A DNA stretch of 64,000 bases, from the NCBI RefSeq assembly GCF_018918325.1, contig NZ_JAHLQH010000019.1, forward strand, positions 42,781 to 106,780. Direction: 5' to 3'. A program made the position numbers and the translations under genes. The DNA is from Clostridium sp. MSJ-8. Lineage in GTDB: Bacteria; Bacillota; Clostridia; Clostridiales; Clostridiaceae. Below the pieces are notes generated by a model. It did no database searches. It was not told the origin of the DNA and was given only the letters and a program-made list of their open reading frames with translations. This document shows, piece after piece, positions 36,395 to 45,148 of this stretch; position 1 is the stretch's first letter, and each line of letters opens with the position of its first letter.

Positions 36395-37078
36395 ATGTAT
36401 AATATACTAGTTGTAGATGATGAAAAAGAAATCAGAGATGCTGTTGAAATATATTTAAGAGGAGAACAATTAAATGTAATAAAGGCGGAAGATGGGTTAG
36501 AAGCCTTAGATATATTAGAAGTTAATCAAATACATTTAATAATATTAGATGTTATGATGCCAAAATTAGATGGAATAAAAACATGTTTAAAGATAAGAGA
36601 AAGCAAAAATATACCTATAATTATGTTATCAGCAAAGGGTGAAGATTCTGATAAGATATTAGGTCTTAATGTTGGTGCAGATGATTATATGACTAAACCA
36701 TTTAACAATTTAGAGTTAGTTGCTAGAGTTAAATCTCAGCTTAGAAGATATGAGAAACCCCTAGATATAGAGAATAATGAAGTGATACGAGTTAGAGATT
36801 TAGAGTTAAACACTGTATCAAAGAAAGTTACTGTAAGAGGAGAAGATATAAAGGTTACAGCAACAGAATATAAGATATTATATTTATTAGCATCTAACTT
36901 AGGAAGAATATTCTCTATTAAAGAAATATATGAAAAGGTATGGGAAGAACCATTTTATAAAAGTGAAAATACAGTAACCGTGCATATAAGAAGAATAAGA
37001 GAGAAAATAGAGATAAATACTAAGGAACCAGAATATATCAAGGTGGTGTGGGGGATTGGCTACAAGATTGAAAAGTAA
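36395..37078 (+). CDS. OmpR-family response regulator
   Basis: The 227-residue product has a receiver domain with the acidic pair D8-D9 and phosphoacceptor D52 in IILDVMMPKLDG. The conserved lysine lies in TKPFNNLEL. A winged-helix DNA-binding domain follows (about residues 130-227), ending VWGIGYKIEK. AATGGAGG precedes the ATG. The histidine kinase gene overlaps its 3' end by 23 bases, so they form one unit. The regulated genes are not evident. Confidence 0.93.
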   Translation: MYNILVVDDEKEIRDAVEIYLRGEQLNVIKAEDGLEALDILEVNQIHLIILDVMMPKLDGIKTCLKIRESKNIPIIMLSAKGEDSDKILGLNVGADDYMTKPFNNLELVARVKSQLRRYEKPLDIENNEVIRVRDLELNTVSKKVTVRGEDIKVTATEYKILYLLASNLGRIFSIKEIYEKVWEEPFYKSENTVTVHIRRIREKIEINTKEPEYIKVVWGIGYKIEK

Positions 37079-38885
37079 AATAAAAAGTTATCTGAACAAT
37101 ATTTGGTTAATAGAACTAGTTATGATTTTATGTTCTCTTATGTATTTTAGTGTTGATTTTTATAGAAGCAAGATTGAAGCTAAAGAGTCTGTATTATCAA
37201 AAACTATTGAAAGAGTTACCATTCCAGAAAGATATTATGAAAAACAATTTGAAAAAGATATTTATAATATTGGTGAAAAAATATTCAATAACTATACAGT
37301 AGTTCAAATATTAACATATGGAGATTTTTATTATTGGAGTGATTCTAAGAATTATCTATATATAGATAATGTGAAAGAAAATGGAGTTAAATTTATAATA
37401 AGAAACACTGAAACAGGACAGATAATGACCAATGATGAAAACTTTAAAGAAATAGATGAAAAAGATAATTATATAATACCAACAAAGATAGAATTAGAGG
37501 AATATATTAACAGTAAATATAAAAAGGGGATATCTAAATTTTATAGTGATGAAACTGTTGAAGATCTTAATCCTTATTTAGTTAATAGAATAAGGACATT
37601 CAGACCTGCATTAGGTCAAGAACTTACTGAAAAATATGATGAATATTACTATACAACAACAGATAATTATTCTAAGTCTGAAATAAAATTATATTATTTA
37701 TTAGCAATATATATAATAATAAATTTAGCTATAACATTAAAGGTTGTTATGGTATTTATACATAAAAGAGGAAAGGTAAAATTAAGAGGAAATTTTGTAT
37801 ATACAATTTATTATGTATTAAGATATGGATTCTTATATCATAATTCTAGAAGAGGGCTTATTATAACTATTAGTTCTTTGGTAGCATTTTTTGTTTTGTA
37901 TTTATATTTTTTAGCTTTAGGAGGGTATAAGAACAACATAATTGTAAAAGTGTTTACTTTATATCCATTTAAAGCAGGAATAGTAATAACAACAATTCCT
38001 TTTATAGGTATGTTATATTCTATGAAAAAGACTATTGAAATATCTAGATTAGATGAGAAAATTAAAAAAATTAATAATGGAGAAACAGATTATTTTATAG
38101 CTCCAGAAGGAAGTCATGAAATTAAGGCACTTATTGAAGATATGCTAAAAATGAAAGAAAAATATAATGGAGTTATGGAAGAAATAATAAAAAATGAAAA
38201 GTTAAAAACAGAATTAATATCTAATGTATCTCATGATTTGAGGACACCTTTAACTTCTATAATAAATTACGTAAACATAATAAAAGATAGTGAGTTATCT
38301 GAAGAAGAGAGGAAAGAATATATAGAGATTTTAGATGTTAAGTCACACAAGCTTAAGGTATTAATAGATGATTTATTTGAAATGTCTAAAATTAATAGTG
38401 GAAAAATACAAATTGAGAGACAAAGAATAGAAGTAATGTCTTTAATTCACCAAGTTATAGGAGAGTATTCATATATGTATGAAGATAAAAATGTTGAATT
38501 TGTTGTAGATAGTACTTCTGAAGATATATTTATGGAATTAGATGGAAAGATGATGTCTAGAGTTGTAGAGAATATAGTTATTAACGCATTAAAATATTCA
38601 TTAGAGCAAACAAGAATATATGTAGATGTTATAGAAAAAGAAGATAGAATTGAAATTTCGTTTAAAAATATTGCTAATTATAATATGAAATTTGATAATG
38701 CAGAAATATTTGAGAGGTTTGTAAGGGGAGATAAATCAAGAAATTCTGATATAGAAGGATCTGGGCTTGGGTTAGCTATTACAAAAAGTTTAGTTGAACT
38801 TCAAGGTGGAAAGTGTGAAGTAAAAACTGAAGGTGATATGTTTAAGATATATGTTGTTTTACCTAAACCTAATTGTATATTATAA
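37056..38885 (+). CDS. membrane sensor histidine kinase
   Basis: The 609-residue kinase has an N-terminal transmembrane helix (about 13-33), an extracytoplasmic region (about 35-215) and three further hydrophobic segments between about 220 and 330. The kinase core follows. The phosphoacceptor is H393 in NVSHDLRTPLTS; the N box is VVENIVINALKYS and the G2 box EGSGLGLAI. The usual G1 box D-x-G-x-G is replaced by a KNIAN-type sequence, known in one Firmicute kinase subgroup. The TTG at 37056 is the likely start; a TTG at 37068 is also possible. It pairs with the overlapping regulator. Confidence 0.88.
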   Translation: MATRLKSKIKSYLNNIWLIELVMILCSLMYFSVDFYRSKIEAKESVLSKTIERVTIPERYYEKQFEKDIYNIGEKIFNNYTVVQILTYGDFYYWSDSKNYLYIDNVKENGVKFIIRNTETGQIMTNDENFKEIDEKDNYIIPTKIELEEYINSKYKKGISKFYSDETVEDLNPYLVNRIRTFRPALGQELTEKYDEYYYTTTDNYSKSEIKLYYLLAIYIIINLAITLKVVMVFIHKRGKVKLRGNFVYTIYYVLRYGFLYHNSRRGLIITISSLVAFFVLYLYFLALGGYKNNIIVKVFTLYPFKAGIVITTIPFIGMLYSMKKTIEISRLDEKIKKINNGETDYFIAPEGSHEIKALIEDMLKMKEKYNGVMEEIIKNEKLKTELISNVSHDLRTPLTSIINYVNIIKDSELSEEERKEYIEILDVKSHKLKVLIDDLFEMSKINSGKIQIERQRIEVMSLIHQVIGEYSYMYEDKNVEFVVDSTSEDIFMELDGKMMSRVVENIVINALKYSLEQTRIYVDVIEKEDRIEISFKNIANYNMKFDNAEIFERFVRGDKSRNSDIEGSGLGLAITKSLVELQGGKCEVKTEGDMFKIYVVLPKPNCIL

Positions 38886-39048
38886 TTTTTCAAAATGTTA
38901 ATAAATCATATCTATAATATATAAAATAATAAAAAATGATCTTTGAGATGACTGTTACGCCAAAAAAAGACAAAAAAATATGAAAAATGTTCAAAATGCA
39001 CAAAAAGTATTAAAAATAAACGAAATAAGTAGAAATAAAAAGAAAATA

Positions 39049-39057
39049 TGTTATACT
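39049..39057 (+). promoter_or_regulatory. extended -10 promoter of ptsI
   Basis: TGTTATACT at 39049-39057 is a good extended -10 element in the 219-base gap before ptsI. The transcript leader would be about 40 bases. The rest of the gap is A-rich with no other clear element. Confidence 0.6.
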
Positions 39058-39104
39058 AATTATAGTTAAATAATGCATGCTTTAATAAAAAAGGAGGAAA
39101 GATT

Positions 39105-40721
39105 ATGAAAAAAGGTGTAGCAGCTTCAAAAGGATATGCAATAGGAAAGGTATTTCTACAAGAAGAAGTAGAGATAAATATAACAGATGAAAAAGTAAGT
39201 AACGTAGAGGCAGAAAAAGAAAAATTACAAAAAGCCTTAGACGATGCAAGAATACAATTAGAAAAAATAAAAGAAAAAGCAAAAGTAGAAATGGGAGAAG
39301 AGAAAGCAGCTGTTTTTGAAGCTCATATTACATTATTAGATGATCCGGAATTTACAGGAGCAATGACATTAGAGATAGATAACAACAGCATAAATGCTAT
39401 GAAAGCTGTTGATAATGTAACAAATACTTTCGTTGCAATATTTGAATCAATGGAAGACGATTACATGAGAGAGAGAGCAGCAGATATTAAGGATGTTTCT
39501 TCAAGAATTATATCAAACCTAGCAGGAAAAGGTGGAGATGCATTTGCTATAACAGAAGGTAACACAGTAGTTGTAGCACATGATTTAACACCATCAGATA
39601 CAGCACAATTAGATAGAAGCAAGGTTATAGGATTTATAACTGACATTGGAGGAAGAACATCTCATGCAGCTATTATGGCTAGAACATTAGAGATTCCTGC
39701 AGTATTAGGATTAGGGGATATTACAACATCAGTTAAGAATGGGGATTCGATAATAGTTGATGGTATAGAAGGAGATGTAATAATTAATCCTACAGAGGAA
39801 CAAATAGCTGAATATACTGCCAAGTTAGAACAATTTAAAAAAGAACAAGAAGAATTAAAGAAATTAATAGATATAAAGACTGTAACTAAGTCTGGCAGAA
39901 GAGTGGAAGTATGTGGAAACATAGGTAAGCCAGAAGATGTTGAAGGAGTTATAGCAAATGGTGGAGATGGTGTAGGATTATTCAGAACAGAATTCTTATA
40001 TATGGATAGAGATTCTGCTCCAACAGAAGAAGAACAATTTGAGAGCTATAAGCACGTATTAGAGAGAATGTCTAAACAAGTTGTAATAAGAACTCTTGAT
40101 ATTGGTGGAGATAAGACATTACCTTACTTACCATTACCACAAGAAATGAACCCATTCTTAGGATATAGAGCTATAAGATTATGCTTAGATAGAAAAGAAT
40201 TATTTAAGGTTCAATTAAGAGCATTATTAAGAGCTTCTGTATATGGTAAGTTATGCGTTATGTTCCCTATGATATCAGGATTAGAAGAATTCTTACAAGC
40301 TAAAGAAGTAGTAGAAGAATGTAAACAAGAATTAAAAGCAGAAGGAAAAGAATATTCAGAAGATATTCAATGGGGTATAATGGTTGAAATACCTGCAGCA
40401 GCAGTTATGGCTGATGAATTAGCTAAACATGTTGATTTCTTCTCAATTGGAACTAATGATTTGATTCAATATACATTAGCAGCAGATAGAATGAGTGAAA
40501 AAGTATCTTATTTATATAATCCAATGCACCCAGCTGTATTAAGATTAATAAAAATGACTATTGATGGTGCACATTCTCAAGGTAAATGGGTAGGAATGTG
40601 TGGAGAAATGGCAGGAGATGAAAATGCAATTCCAACATTGGTTGAATATGGATTAGATGAATTCTCTATGAGCGCAACATCAATATTAAATGCAAAGAAA
40701 GTAATATTAGAACAAGAATAA
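39105..40721 (+). CDS. ptsI: PTS enzyme I (phosphoenolpyruvate-protein phosphotransferase)
   Basis: Enzyme I takes phosphate from phosphoenolpyruvate and passes it to HPr, driving all PTS sugar uptake. The 538-residue protein is slightly short of the typical 570. The phosphorylated histidine is H187 in GGRTSHAAIMAR. The PEP-binding barrel has GVGLFRTEFLYM, the catalytic arginine region, and the cysteine in GMCGEMAGD near residue 495. AAAGGAGG precedes the ATG. No ptsH lies beside it. It feeds PtsG encoded at 54292-56409. Confidence 0.96.
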   Translation: MKKGVAASKGYAIGKVFLQEEVEINITDEKVSNVEAEKEKLQKALDDARIQLEKIKEKAKVEMGEEKAAVFEAHITLLDDPEFTGAMTLEIDNNSINAMKAVDNVTNTFVAIFESMEDDYMRERAADIKDVSSRIISNLAGKGGDAFAITEGNTVVVAHDLTPSDTAQLDRSKVIGFITDIGGRTSHAAIMARTLEIPAVLGLGDITTSVKNGDSIIVDGIEGDVIINPTEEQIAEYTAKLEQFKKEQEELKKLIDIKTVTKSGRRVEVCGNIGKPEDVEGVIANGGDGVGLFRTEFLYMDRDSAPTEEEQFESYKHVLERMSKQVVIRTLDIGGDKTLPYLPLPQEMNPFLGYRAIRLCLDRKELFKVQLRALLRASVYGKLCVMFPMISGLEEFLQAKEVVEECKQELKAEGKEYSEDIQWGIMVEIPAAAVMADELAKHVDFFSIGTNDLIQYTLAADRMSEKVSYLYNPMHPAVLRLIKMTIDGAHSQGKWVGMCGEMAGDENAIPTLVEYGLDEFSMSATSILNAKKVILEQE

Positions 40722-40733
40722 TTATAATAAAAG

Positions 40734-40776
40734 AAAATCCAATGTTATTTATGTTAACAAATAACATTGGATTTTT
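40734..40776 (+). terminator. terminator after ptsI
   Basis: AAAATCCAATGTTATTT (40734-40750) pairs with AAATAACATTGGATTTT (40759-40775), a 17-bp stem around an 8-base loop, ending in a T-run. It is a strong terminator, and its symmetric A and T flanks would also work on the other strand. Confidence 0.93.
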
Positions 40777-40847
40777 AGTATTTTTGATGTGATATTTGAT
40801 GCTTGCATACAGAATAAGGATATGCAAGACAATATATATAAATTTAA

Positions 40848-40877
40848 TTGTGGATGATTGTAGTAATGTATTATAAT
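40848..40877 (+). promoter_or_regulatory. promoter of the second TPR gene
   Basis: TTGTGG (40848-40853) and TATAAT (40872-40877) are separated by 18 bases, just before the ribosome-binding site at 40883-40894. A small hairpin (CTTGCATA/TATGCAAG, about 40802-40828) lies upstream and could be part of the ptsI 3' region. Confidence 0.55.
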
Positions 40878-40897
40878 ATTGTAAGGTGGAGGGGAAT

Positions 40898-42160
40898 ATG
40901 GTCATGAAGAAGCAAAATAAACAATATTATAAAGCAACAAAGTACTTTCAAGAAGGTAAAATTGATAAAGCTATAAAAGCTTGTGATCAAGAAATAAGTA
41001 ATAATTTAAAAAATTCAGCAATGTTGAATCTAAAAGGATTATTATTGTATCTAAAAGGTGACTTAAAAGGTGCAATTACCACATGGAAGATAAATTCAGA
41101 TTACAATGATGATACAACAGCCAAGAATTATCTTGCGGATAGTAAAGATGATAAAGAAAAAGTAAAATTATTCAATCAAGGACAAGCTTTTTTAGAACAA
41201 TTAAAGATTGAAGAAGCTTTGAGATTGTTTAATAAATGTGCGAAAAGTGATTTTAACAAATTGAATGTAAGTATTTCAATTGCAAAGTGCTACATAAAAA
41301 AGGGAATGTATGATAATGCAGTTGTATATTTAACAAAGGCCTTTGAGATAGATAGAAATAATAAGACAGCTTTAGTTTTAGCTAAGCAATTAAAAGATGT
41401 TATGGGAATTAAGCTAGAAATAAATAATAGAAGAAGACCTACATTAAGGTACATAATATTAACTTTTATGATACTTATTTTATGTAGCGGAAGTATTGCT
41501 TTGTATAATAATATTAATAAAAAAGATAATAAAAGCAATAAAGTTGAAGACAAAAAGGAAGAAGTAAAAGAAACAAATGAAATATCTAAAAAGGATGTTA
41601 TAGAAAGTGAACAATCTGGGGAAAATAAAGAAGAAGTTCTAGTAGACAGTAATGAGATAAGGGGCTATATAGAGAATAAGCAATATATGGAGCTATATAA
41701 TGCCATATTTGAAGTAGATATAAACAAACTTACAGGAGAAGAGAAAGCAATATGTTTAGAAGGAAAGCAAGTGCTTTCAAGTAATGAAGCTCTGAATTAT
41801 TTCTATGAACAAGGTAATGTTAAGTATAAATCTGAAGATTATAGTGGTTGTATAGATTACTATATGCCAATATATACATATGGTAAAGAAAATTATCTAT
41901 ATGAGCATGCTTTGTTTTTTTTAGGAGTATGCAATGAGAAGAATAGAAATATAGATTCTGCGAAAAGATATTATGAAGAATATTATAATAATTATCCAGA
42001 GGGTAGTTATGCAGAAGAGGTATTAAGTATTCTTATAAGTATATATAAGAGTAGGGATTTGGATAAATGTAAATATTATATACAAGAATTACAATCCAGA
42101 TATCCAAATTCAAAATATAACAACTCATCTATTACTGATCTTTTAGAACAAATAGGATAA
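40898..42160 (+). CDS. TPR-repeat membrane protein
   Basis: From the ATG at 40898 the product is 420 residues; ATG at 40904 and GTG at 40886 are alternatives around the AAGGTGGAGGGG site. The N-terminal half (about 1-165) carries TPR-like units such as YKATKYFQEGKIDKAIKAC and IAKCYIKKGMYDNAVVYLTKAF. A transmembrane helix (about 183-203) follows, then a lysine/glutamate-rich linker and a second TPR-like set that ends with ALFFLGVCNEKNRNIDSAKRYYEEYYNNYPEGSYAEEV. TPRs therefore sit on both sides of the membrane. Function unknown. Confidence 0.75.
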   Translation: MVMKKQNKQYYKATKYFQEGKIDKAIKACDQEISNNLKNSAMLNLKGLLLYLKGDLKGAITTWKINSDYNDDTTAKNYLADSKDDKEKVKLFNQGQAFLEQLKIEEALRLFNKCAKSDFNKLNVSISIAKCYIKKGMYDNAVVYLTKAFEIDRNNKTALVLAKQLKDVMGIKLEINNRRRPTLRYIILTFMILILCSGSIALYNNINKKDNKSNKVEDKKEEVKETNEISKKDVIESEQSGENKEEVLVDSNEIRGYIENKQYMELYNAIFEVDINKLTGEEKAICLEGKQVLSSNEALNYFYEQGNVKYKSEDYSGCIDYYMPIYTYGKENYLYEHALFFLGVCNEKNRNIDSAKRYYEEYYNNYPEGSYAEEVLSILISIYKSRDLDKCKYYIQELQSRYPNSKYNNSSITDLLEQIG

Positions 42161-42177
42161 GGTCAGGACGTGATTGA

Positions 42178-43347
42178 GTGATTACAATTATAAAAGGCAT
42201 TAAAGTTTATTCACCTGAGTACTTAGGTGTGAAAGACTTGGTAATAGCAGGTGGAAAATTCGAAGGAATCTATAGTAATATAGATATTTCTTCGAATTTT
42301 CTAGATATAGAAATTATTGATGGTAGAGGAAAGATAGTGTTTCCAGGGTTTATAGACGGTCATGTGCATATATTAGGTGGTGGGGGTGAAGAAGGCTATA
42401 ATTCTAGAACTCCAGAAATTAAATTTAGTGATTTAGTTGAGGCTGGAATAACTACAGTAGTAGGGTGCTTAGGAACAGATAATATATGCAGAGGATTAGC
42501 AGAATTATTAGCGAAGGCTAAGCAATTAGAAATCTGTGGAATAACAACTTATTGTTATACTGGAAGTTATGATATTCCTACAAAAACATTAACATCAAGT
42601 ATAAAATCAGACTTAATGCTTGTGGATAAATTTATAGGAGTTGGAGAAATTGCACTATCTGATCATAGAAGTTCACAGCCTACGTATACTAGCTTTACAG
42701 ATGTGTTAGCAAGTGCGAGAGTTGGTGGATTATTATCTGGAAAAGCTGGAATTGTAAATGTACATATAGGAAATGGTAGAAATAGACTTAAATATTTATT
42801 TGATGTTATGAAAAAAACAGAAATACCTAGTAATCAGATATTACCTACTCATTTAAATAGAAATAACATATTGTTTAAACAAGGTTTAGAATATGTAAAA
42901 AAAGGTGGACTTATGGATTTGACAACAAGCTCGGACCCAGATCATTTAGAAATAGGTGAATTGCAAGCTAGTAGAGGATTAAAAATATATCTAGATAAAA
43001 AACTTCCTATAGAGAACTTAACTTTTACATCAGATGGAAATGGCAGTATGCCTATATTTGATGAAGATGGTGAGATAGTTGGAGTGGGTATATGTAAAGT
43101 ACAATCTCTATATGAAGAAGTAAAAAAAGCGATAATTGAAGAGGATATAGATATAGAAACAGCAATAAAAGTTATAACATCCAATCCAGCAAGAATTTTA
43201 AAACTTAGAGATAAAGGAACAATAAGAGAAGGAAATAGTGCTGACTTTGTTATTGTGGATGAGAGAAGCTTAGATATAATCTCTGTATATGCAAATGGTT
43301 TAAAGTTGGTTCATGATGGAAAGTGTGTCCGAAAAGAATATTATTAG
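42178..43347 (+). CDS. iadA: isoaspartyl dipeptidase (beta-aspartyl-peptidase, M38)
   Basis: IadA removes isoaspartyl residues from dipeptides released from damaged proteins. The 389-residue product has metal ligands in the HVHILGGGGEEG motif (H-x-H near residues 62-64) and VNVHIGNGR and THLNRNN later. An aspartate in FTSDGNGS and the C-terminal amidohydrolase strand RDKGTIREGNSADFVIVD are also visible. The GTG start at 42178 follows AGGACGTGA and is only 17 bases after the TPR gene. The bacterial family length is about 390, so it is complete. Confidence 0.93.
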   Translation: MITIIKGIKVYSPEYLGVKDLVIAGGKFEGIYSNIDISSNFLDIEIIDGRGKIVFPGFIDGHVHILGGGGEEGYNSRTPEIKFSDLVEAGITTVVGCLGTDNICRGLAELLAKAKQLEICGITTYCYTGSYDIPTKTLTSSIKSDLMLVDKFIGVGEIALSDHRSSQPTYTSFTDVLASARVGGLLSGKAGIVNVHIGNGRNRLKYLFDVMKKTEIPSNQILPTHLNRNNILFKQGLEYVKKGGLMDLTTSSDPDHLEIGELQASRGLKIYLDKKLPIENLTFTSDGNGSMPIFDEDGEIVGVGICKVQSLYEEVKKAIIEEDIDIETAIKVITSNPARILKLRDKGTIREGNSADFVIVDERSLDIISVYANGLKLVHDGKCVRKEYY

Positions 43348-43356
43348 TATTAAGAA

Positions 43357-43406
43357 GGAGCATATCCCCTATATTTTAAGAAATAATAATATAGCGAATA
43401 TGCTCC
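43357..43406. terminator. shared terminator-like hairpin between iadA and the SleB-like gene
   Basis: GGAGCATAT (43357-43365) pairs with ATATGCTCC (43398-43406). A second internal helix CTATATT/AATATAG lies between. Both converging genes end here. The + strand has a short T-rich flank (GTTATTTTG). Confidence 0.8.
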
Positions 43407-43416
43407 GTTATTTTGA

Positions 43417-43992
43417 TTAAATTTTAAAAAATACATGTTGACCTATTGGGGTTATATCGTGTTTTTGAACATTTAACATCCAACTACAAGTAGTTATGGA
43501 TGGATTATAGTAAAATACAGCTTTGTTGGTTGGGTCATTACCTCTAAGTGCTAAATATACTGCATCATAGCAATTCTGATCTGGGTAAGCTATGATTGTA
43601 TTATTCTTCACACAAGAAAATGCATTAGGTTGAAGAATTACTTCAGATATAGTATTTGGGAAACTACTACTAAATACTCTGTTAAGAACGACAGATGCAA
43701 CTGCAATTTTCCCTTCAAAAGGTTCGCCTCTACTTTCTGCATATACTAAATCTGCCATGAGATCAATATCGTGTTGAGAAACAGATAATGTATTATTATT
43801 AATACAAAAATATTCTAAGGTTTCATCTGTATCTAATATGTCTGATGACTGACTCGTGACACTTTCCTCGTCATGTGTACTTTCTATAATATTGTTCTCT
43901 GAATTGCTATCACCTGCTCTTGCTATTGTAGGATTAAAGCAGATACATGAAAGGGCTAAGCAAAGCATAATGTTACATAGAATTTTTTTCAT
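43417..43992 (-). CDS. SleB/CwlJ-type cell wall hydrolase
   Basis: The 191-residue protein has a signal peptide ending at ARA near residue 26, then a serine/glutamate-rich spacer. A Hydrolase_2 domain follows from about residue 75: ADLVYAESRGEPFEGKIAVASVVLNRV, with the presumed catalytic glutamate in AESRGEP. NAFSC and AVFYYNP follow. Such enzymes break spore cortex peptidoglycan during germination, although vegetative members exist. The start is preceded by AAGGAGG on the minus strand. No peptidoglycan-binding domain is seen, unlike full SleB. Confidence 0.87.
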   Translation of the reverse strand: MKKILCNIMLCLALSCICFNPTIARAGDSNSENNIIESTHDEESVTSQSSDILDTDETLEYFCINNNTLSVSQHDIDLMADLVYAESRGEPFEGKIAVASVVLNRVFSSSFPNTISEVILQPNAFSCVKNNTIIAYPDQNCYDAVYLALRGNDPTNKAVFYYNPSITTCSWMLNVQKHDITPIGQHVFFKI

Positions 43993-44293
43993 AAAATACC
44001 TCCTTAATTAAACCCAGTCAAGACTAGTATTACCTAAGAAAAAATATATATACTATATATTTAAAAAAATTTATAATATACCCTGCATAATTATTGATGG
44101 TGAATAATTTATATAAGTACTTTATGAAAAGAAAATGACATAATAATGGAATATAATTTCTAGAAAAGAAGAAAAATAATTTATATGTATAAAACATGAA
44201 CAGAAAATTAATAAATGAATATATGATATTTATATTCTGATATAAGAAATTAGTGTATAATTTTAGTATGAAGATTTATAAGAGGTGGTTAAG
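43993..44293. other. AT-rich spacer between divergent SleB-like and cdaA genes
   Basis: These 301 bases are very AT-rich and hold no reading frame with a ribosome-binding site. TATAAT at 44256-44261, 32 bases before cdaA, is a possible -10 element but lacks a good -35. No strong hairpin or repeat is visible. The minus-strand promoter of the hydrolase was not resolved; a sporulation sigma factor may be used. Confidence 0.6.
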
Positions 44294-45148
44294 GTGCAAG
44301 AGCTATACGAATTAATAATTAATGCAATAAAAAATATATCTGTATGGTCTGTAGTTGATATAGCCGTAGTATCTTGTATTTTTTATAAAATATATATATT
44401 AATGAAAGAAACTAGGGCAGAGCAATTGCTTAAGGGAGTTGCTTTAGTTATATTATGTATTCCAATAAGTTATATACTTAAGTTAGATATGCTTTATTTT
44501 ATTTTAAGTAAGGCATTAACAATAGGAGTTTTATCTGTTATTATCATATTTCAACCAGAAGTGCGAAGAGCGTTGGAGCATTTGGGAAGAAGTGCATTTG
44601 ATGAGAAACATTTATTAATAACAGATCAAGAAGATAGGGATAACATTATAAACGAAATAGTGAATGCTGTTGAGGCATTAGCTAGTACTAAAACTGGAGC
44701 TCTTATTGTTATAGAACAGAGTACAGGATTAGGAGATATGTTTAATTCAGGAACAATTATAGATGCTAGAGTTTCATCTGCATTATTAGAAAATATATTC
44801 GTTGTAAATACACCTTTGCATGATGGAGCTACTATTATACGTAAGGGCAAGATATATGCTTCAGGGTGTGTGTTACCTTTGACTAGTAATAATAGTATAA
44901 GTAAGAAATTAGGAACAAGACATAGAGCAGCACTAGGGTTATCAGAAGTATCAGATGCATTAGTTATAATTGTGTCAGAAGAAACTGGAGTTATATCTCT
45001 TGCAGTAAATGGGAAGCTTACTAGAAACTTCGATAAAGAAAAACTAAAAAATATAATTATAAAAATAATGGATAATAGAGAAGCTAAGAAAACAAAGACA
45101 TTAGGAGAGAAGGTGAAGCTATGGATGAAAGAAAAGATAATAAAATAA
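44294..45148 (+). CDS. cdaA: diadenylate cyclase CdaA
   Basis: CdaA makes the essential second messenger c-di-AMP from two ATP at the membrane. I start at the GTG at 44294, five bases after AGAGGTGG; the GTG at 44285 overlaps the site. The 284-residue product has three N-terminal transmembrane helices (roughly residues 15-75). The DAC domain follows, with the DGA motif at residues 177-179 and RHR at 209-211, both required for catalysis. cdaR overlaps by 28 bases. The usual third partner, glmM, lies about 6 kb downstream. Confidence 0.96.
   Translation: MQELYELIINAIKNISVWSVVDIAVVSCIFYKIYILMKETRAEQLLKGVALVILCIPISYILKLDMLYFILSKALTIGVLSVIIIFQPEVRRALEHLGRSAFDEKHLLITDQEDRDNIINEIVNAVEALASTKTGALIVIEQSTGLGDMFNSGTIIDARVSSALLENIFVVNTPLHDGATIIRKGKIYASGCVLPLTSNNSISKKLGTRHRAALGLSEVSDALVIIVSEETGVISLAVNGKLTRNFDKEKLKNIIIKIMDNREAKKTKTLGEKVKLWMKEKIIK

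Noticed and set aside
40802..40828. Small hairpin CTTGCATA/TATGCAAG after the ptsI terminator
   Set aside because: Short stem with an 11-base loop in AT-rich DNA, without T-run or conserved motif. Likely chance or part of the 3' region.
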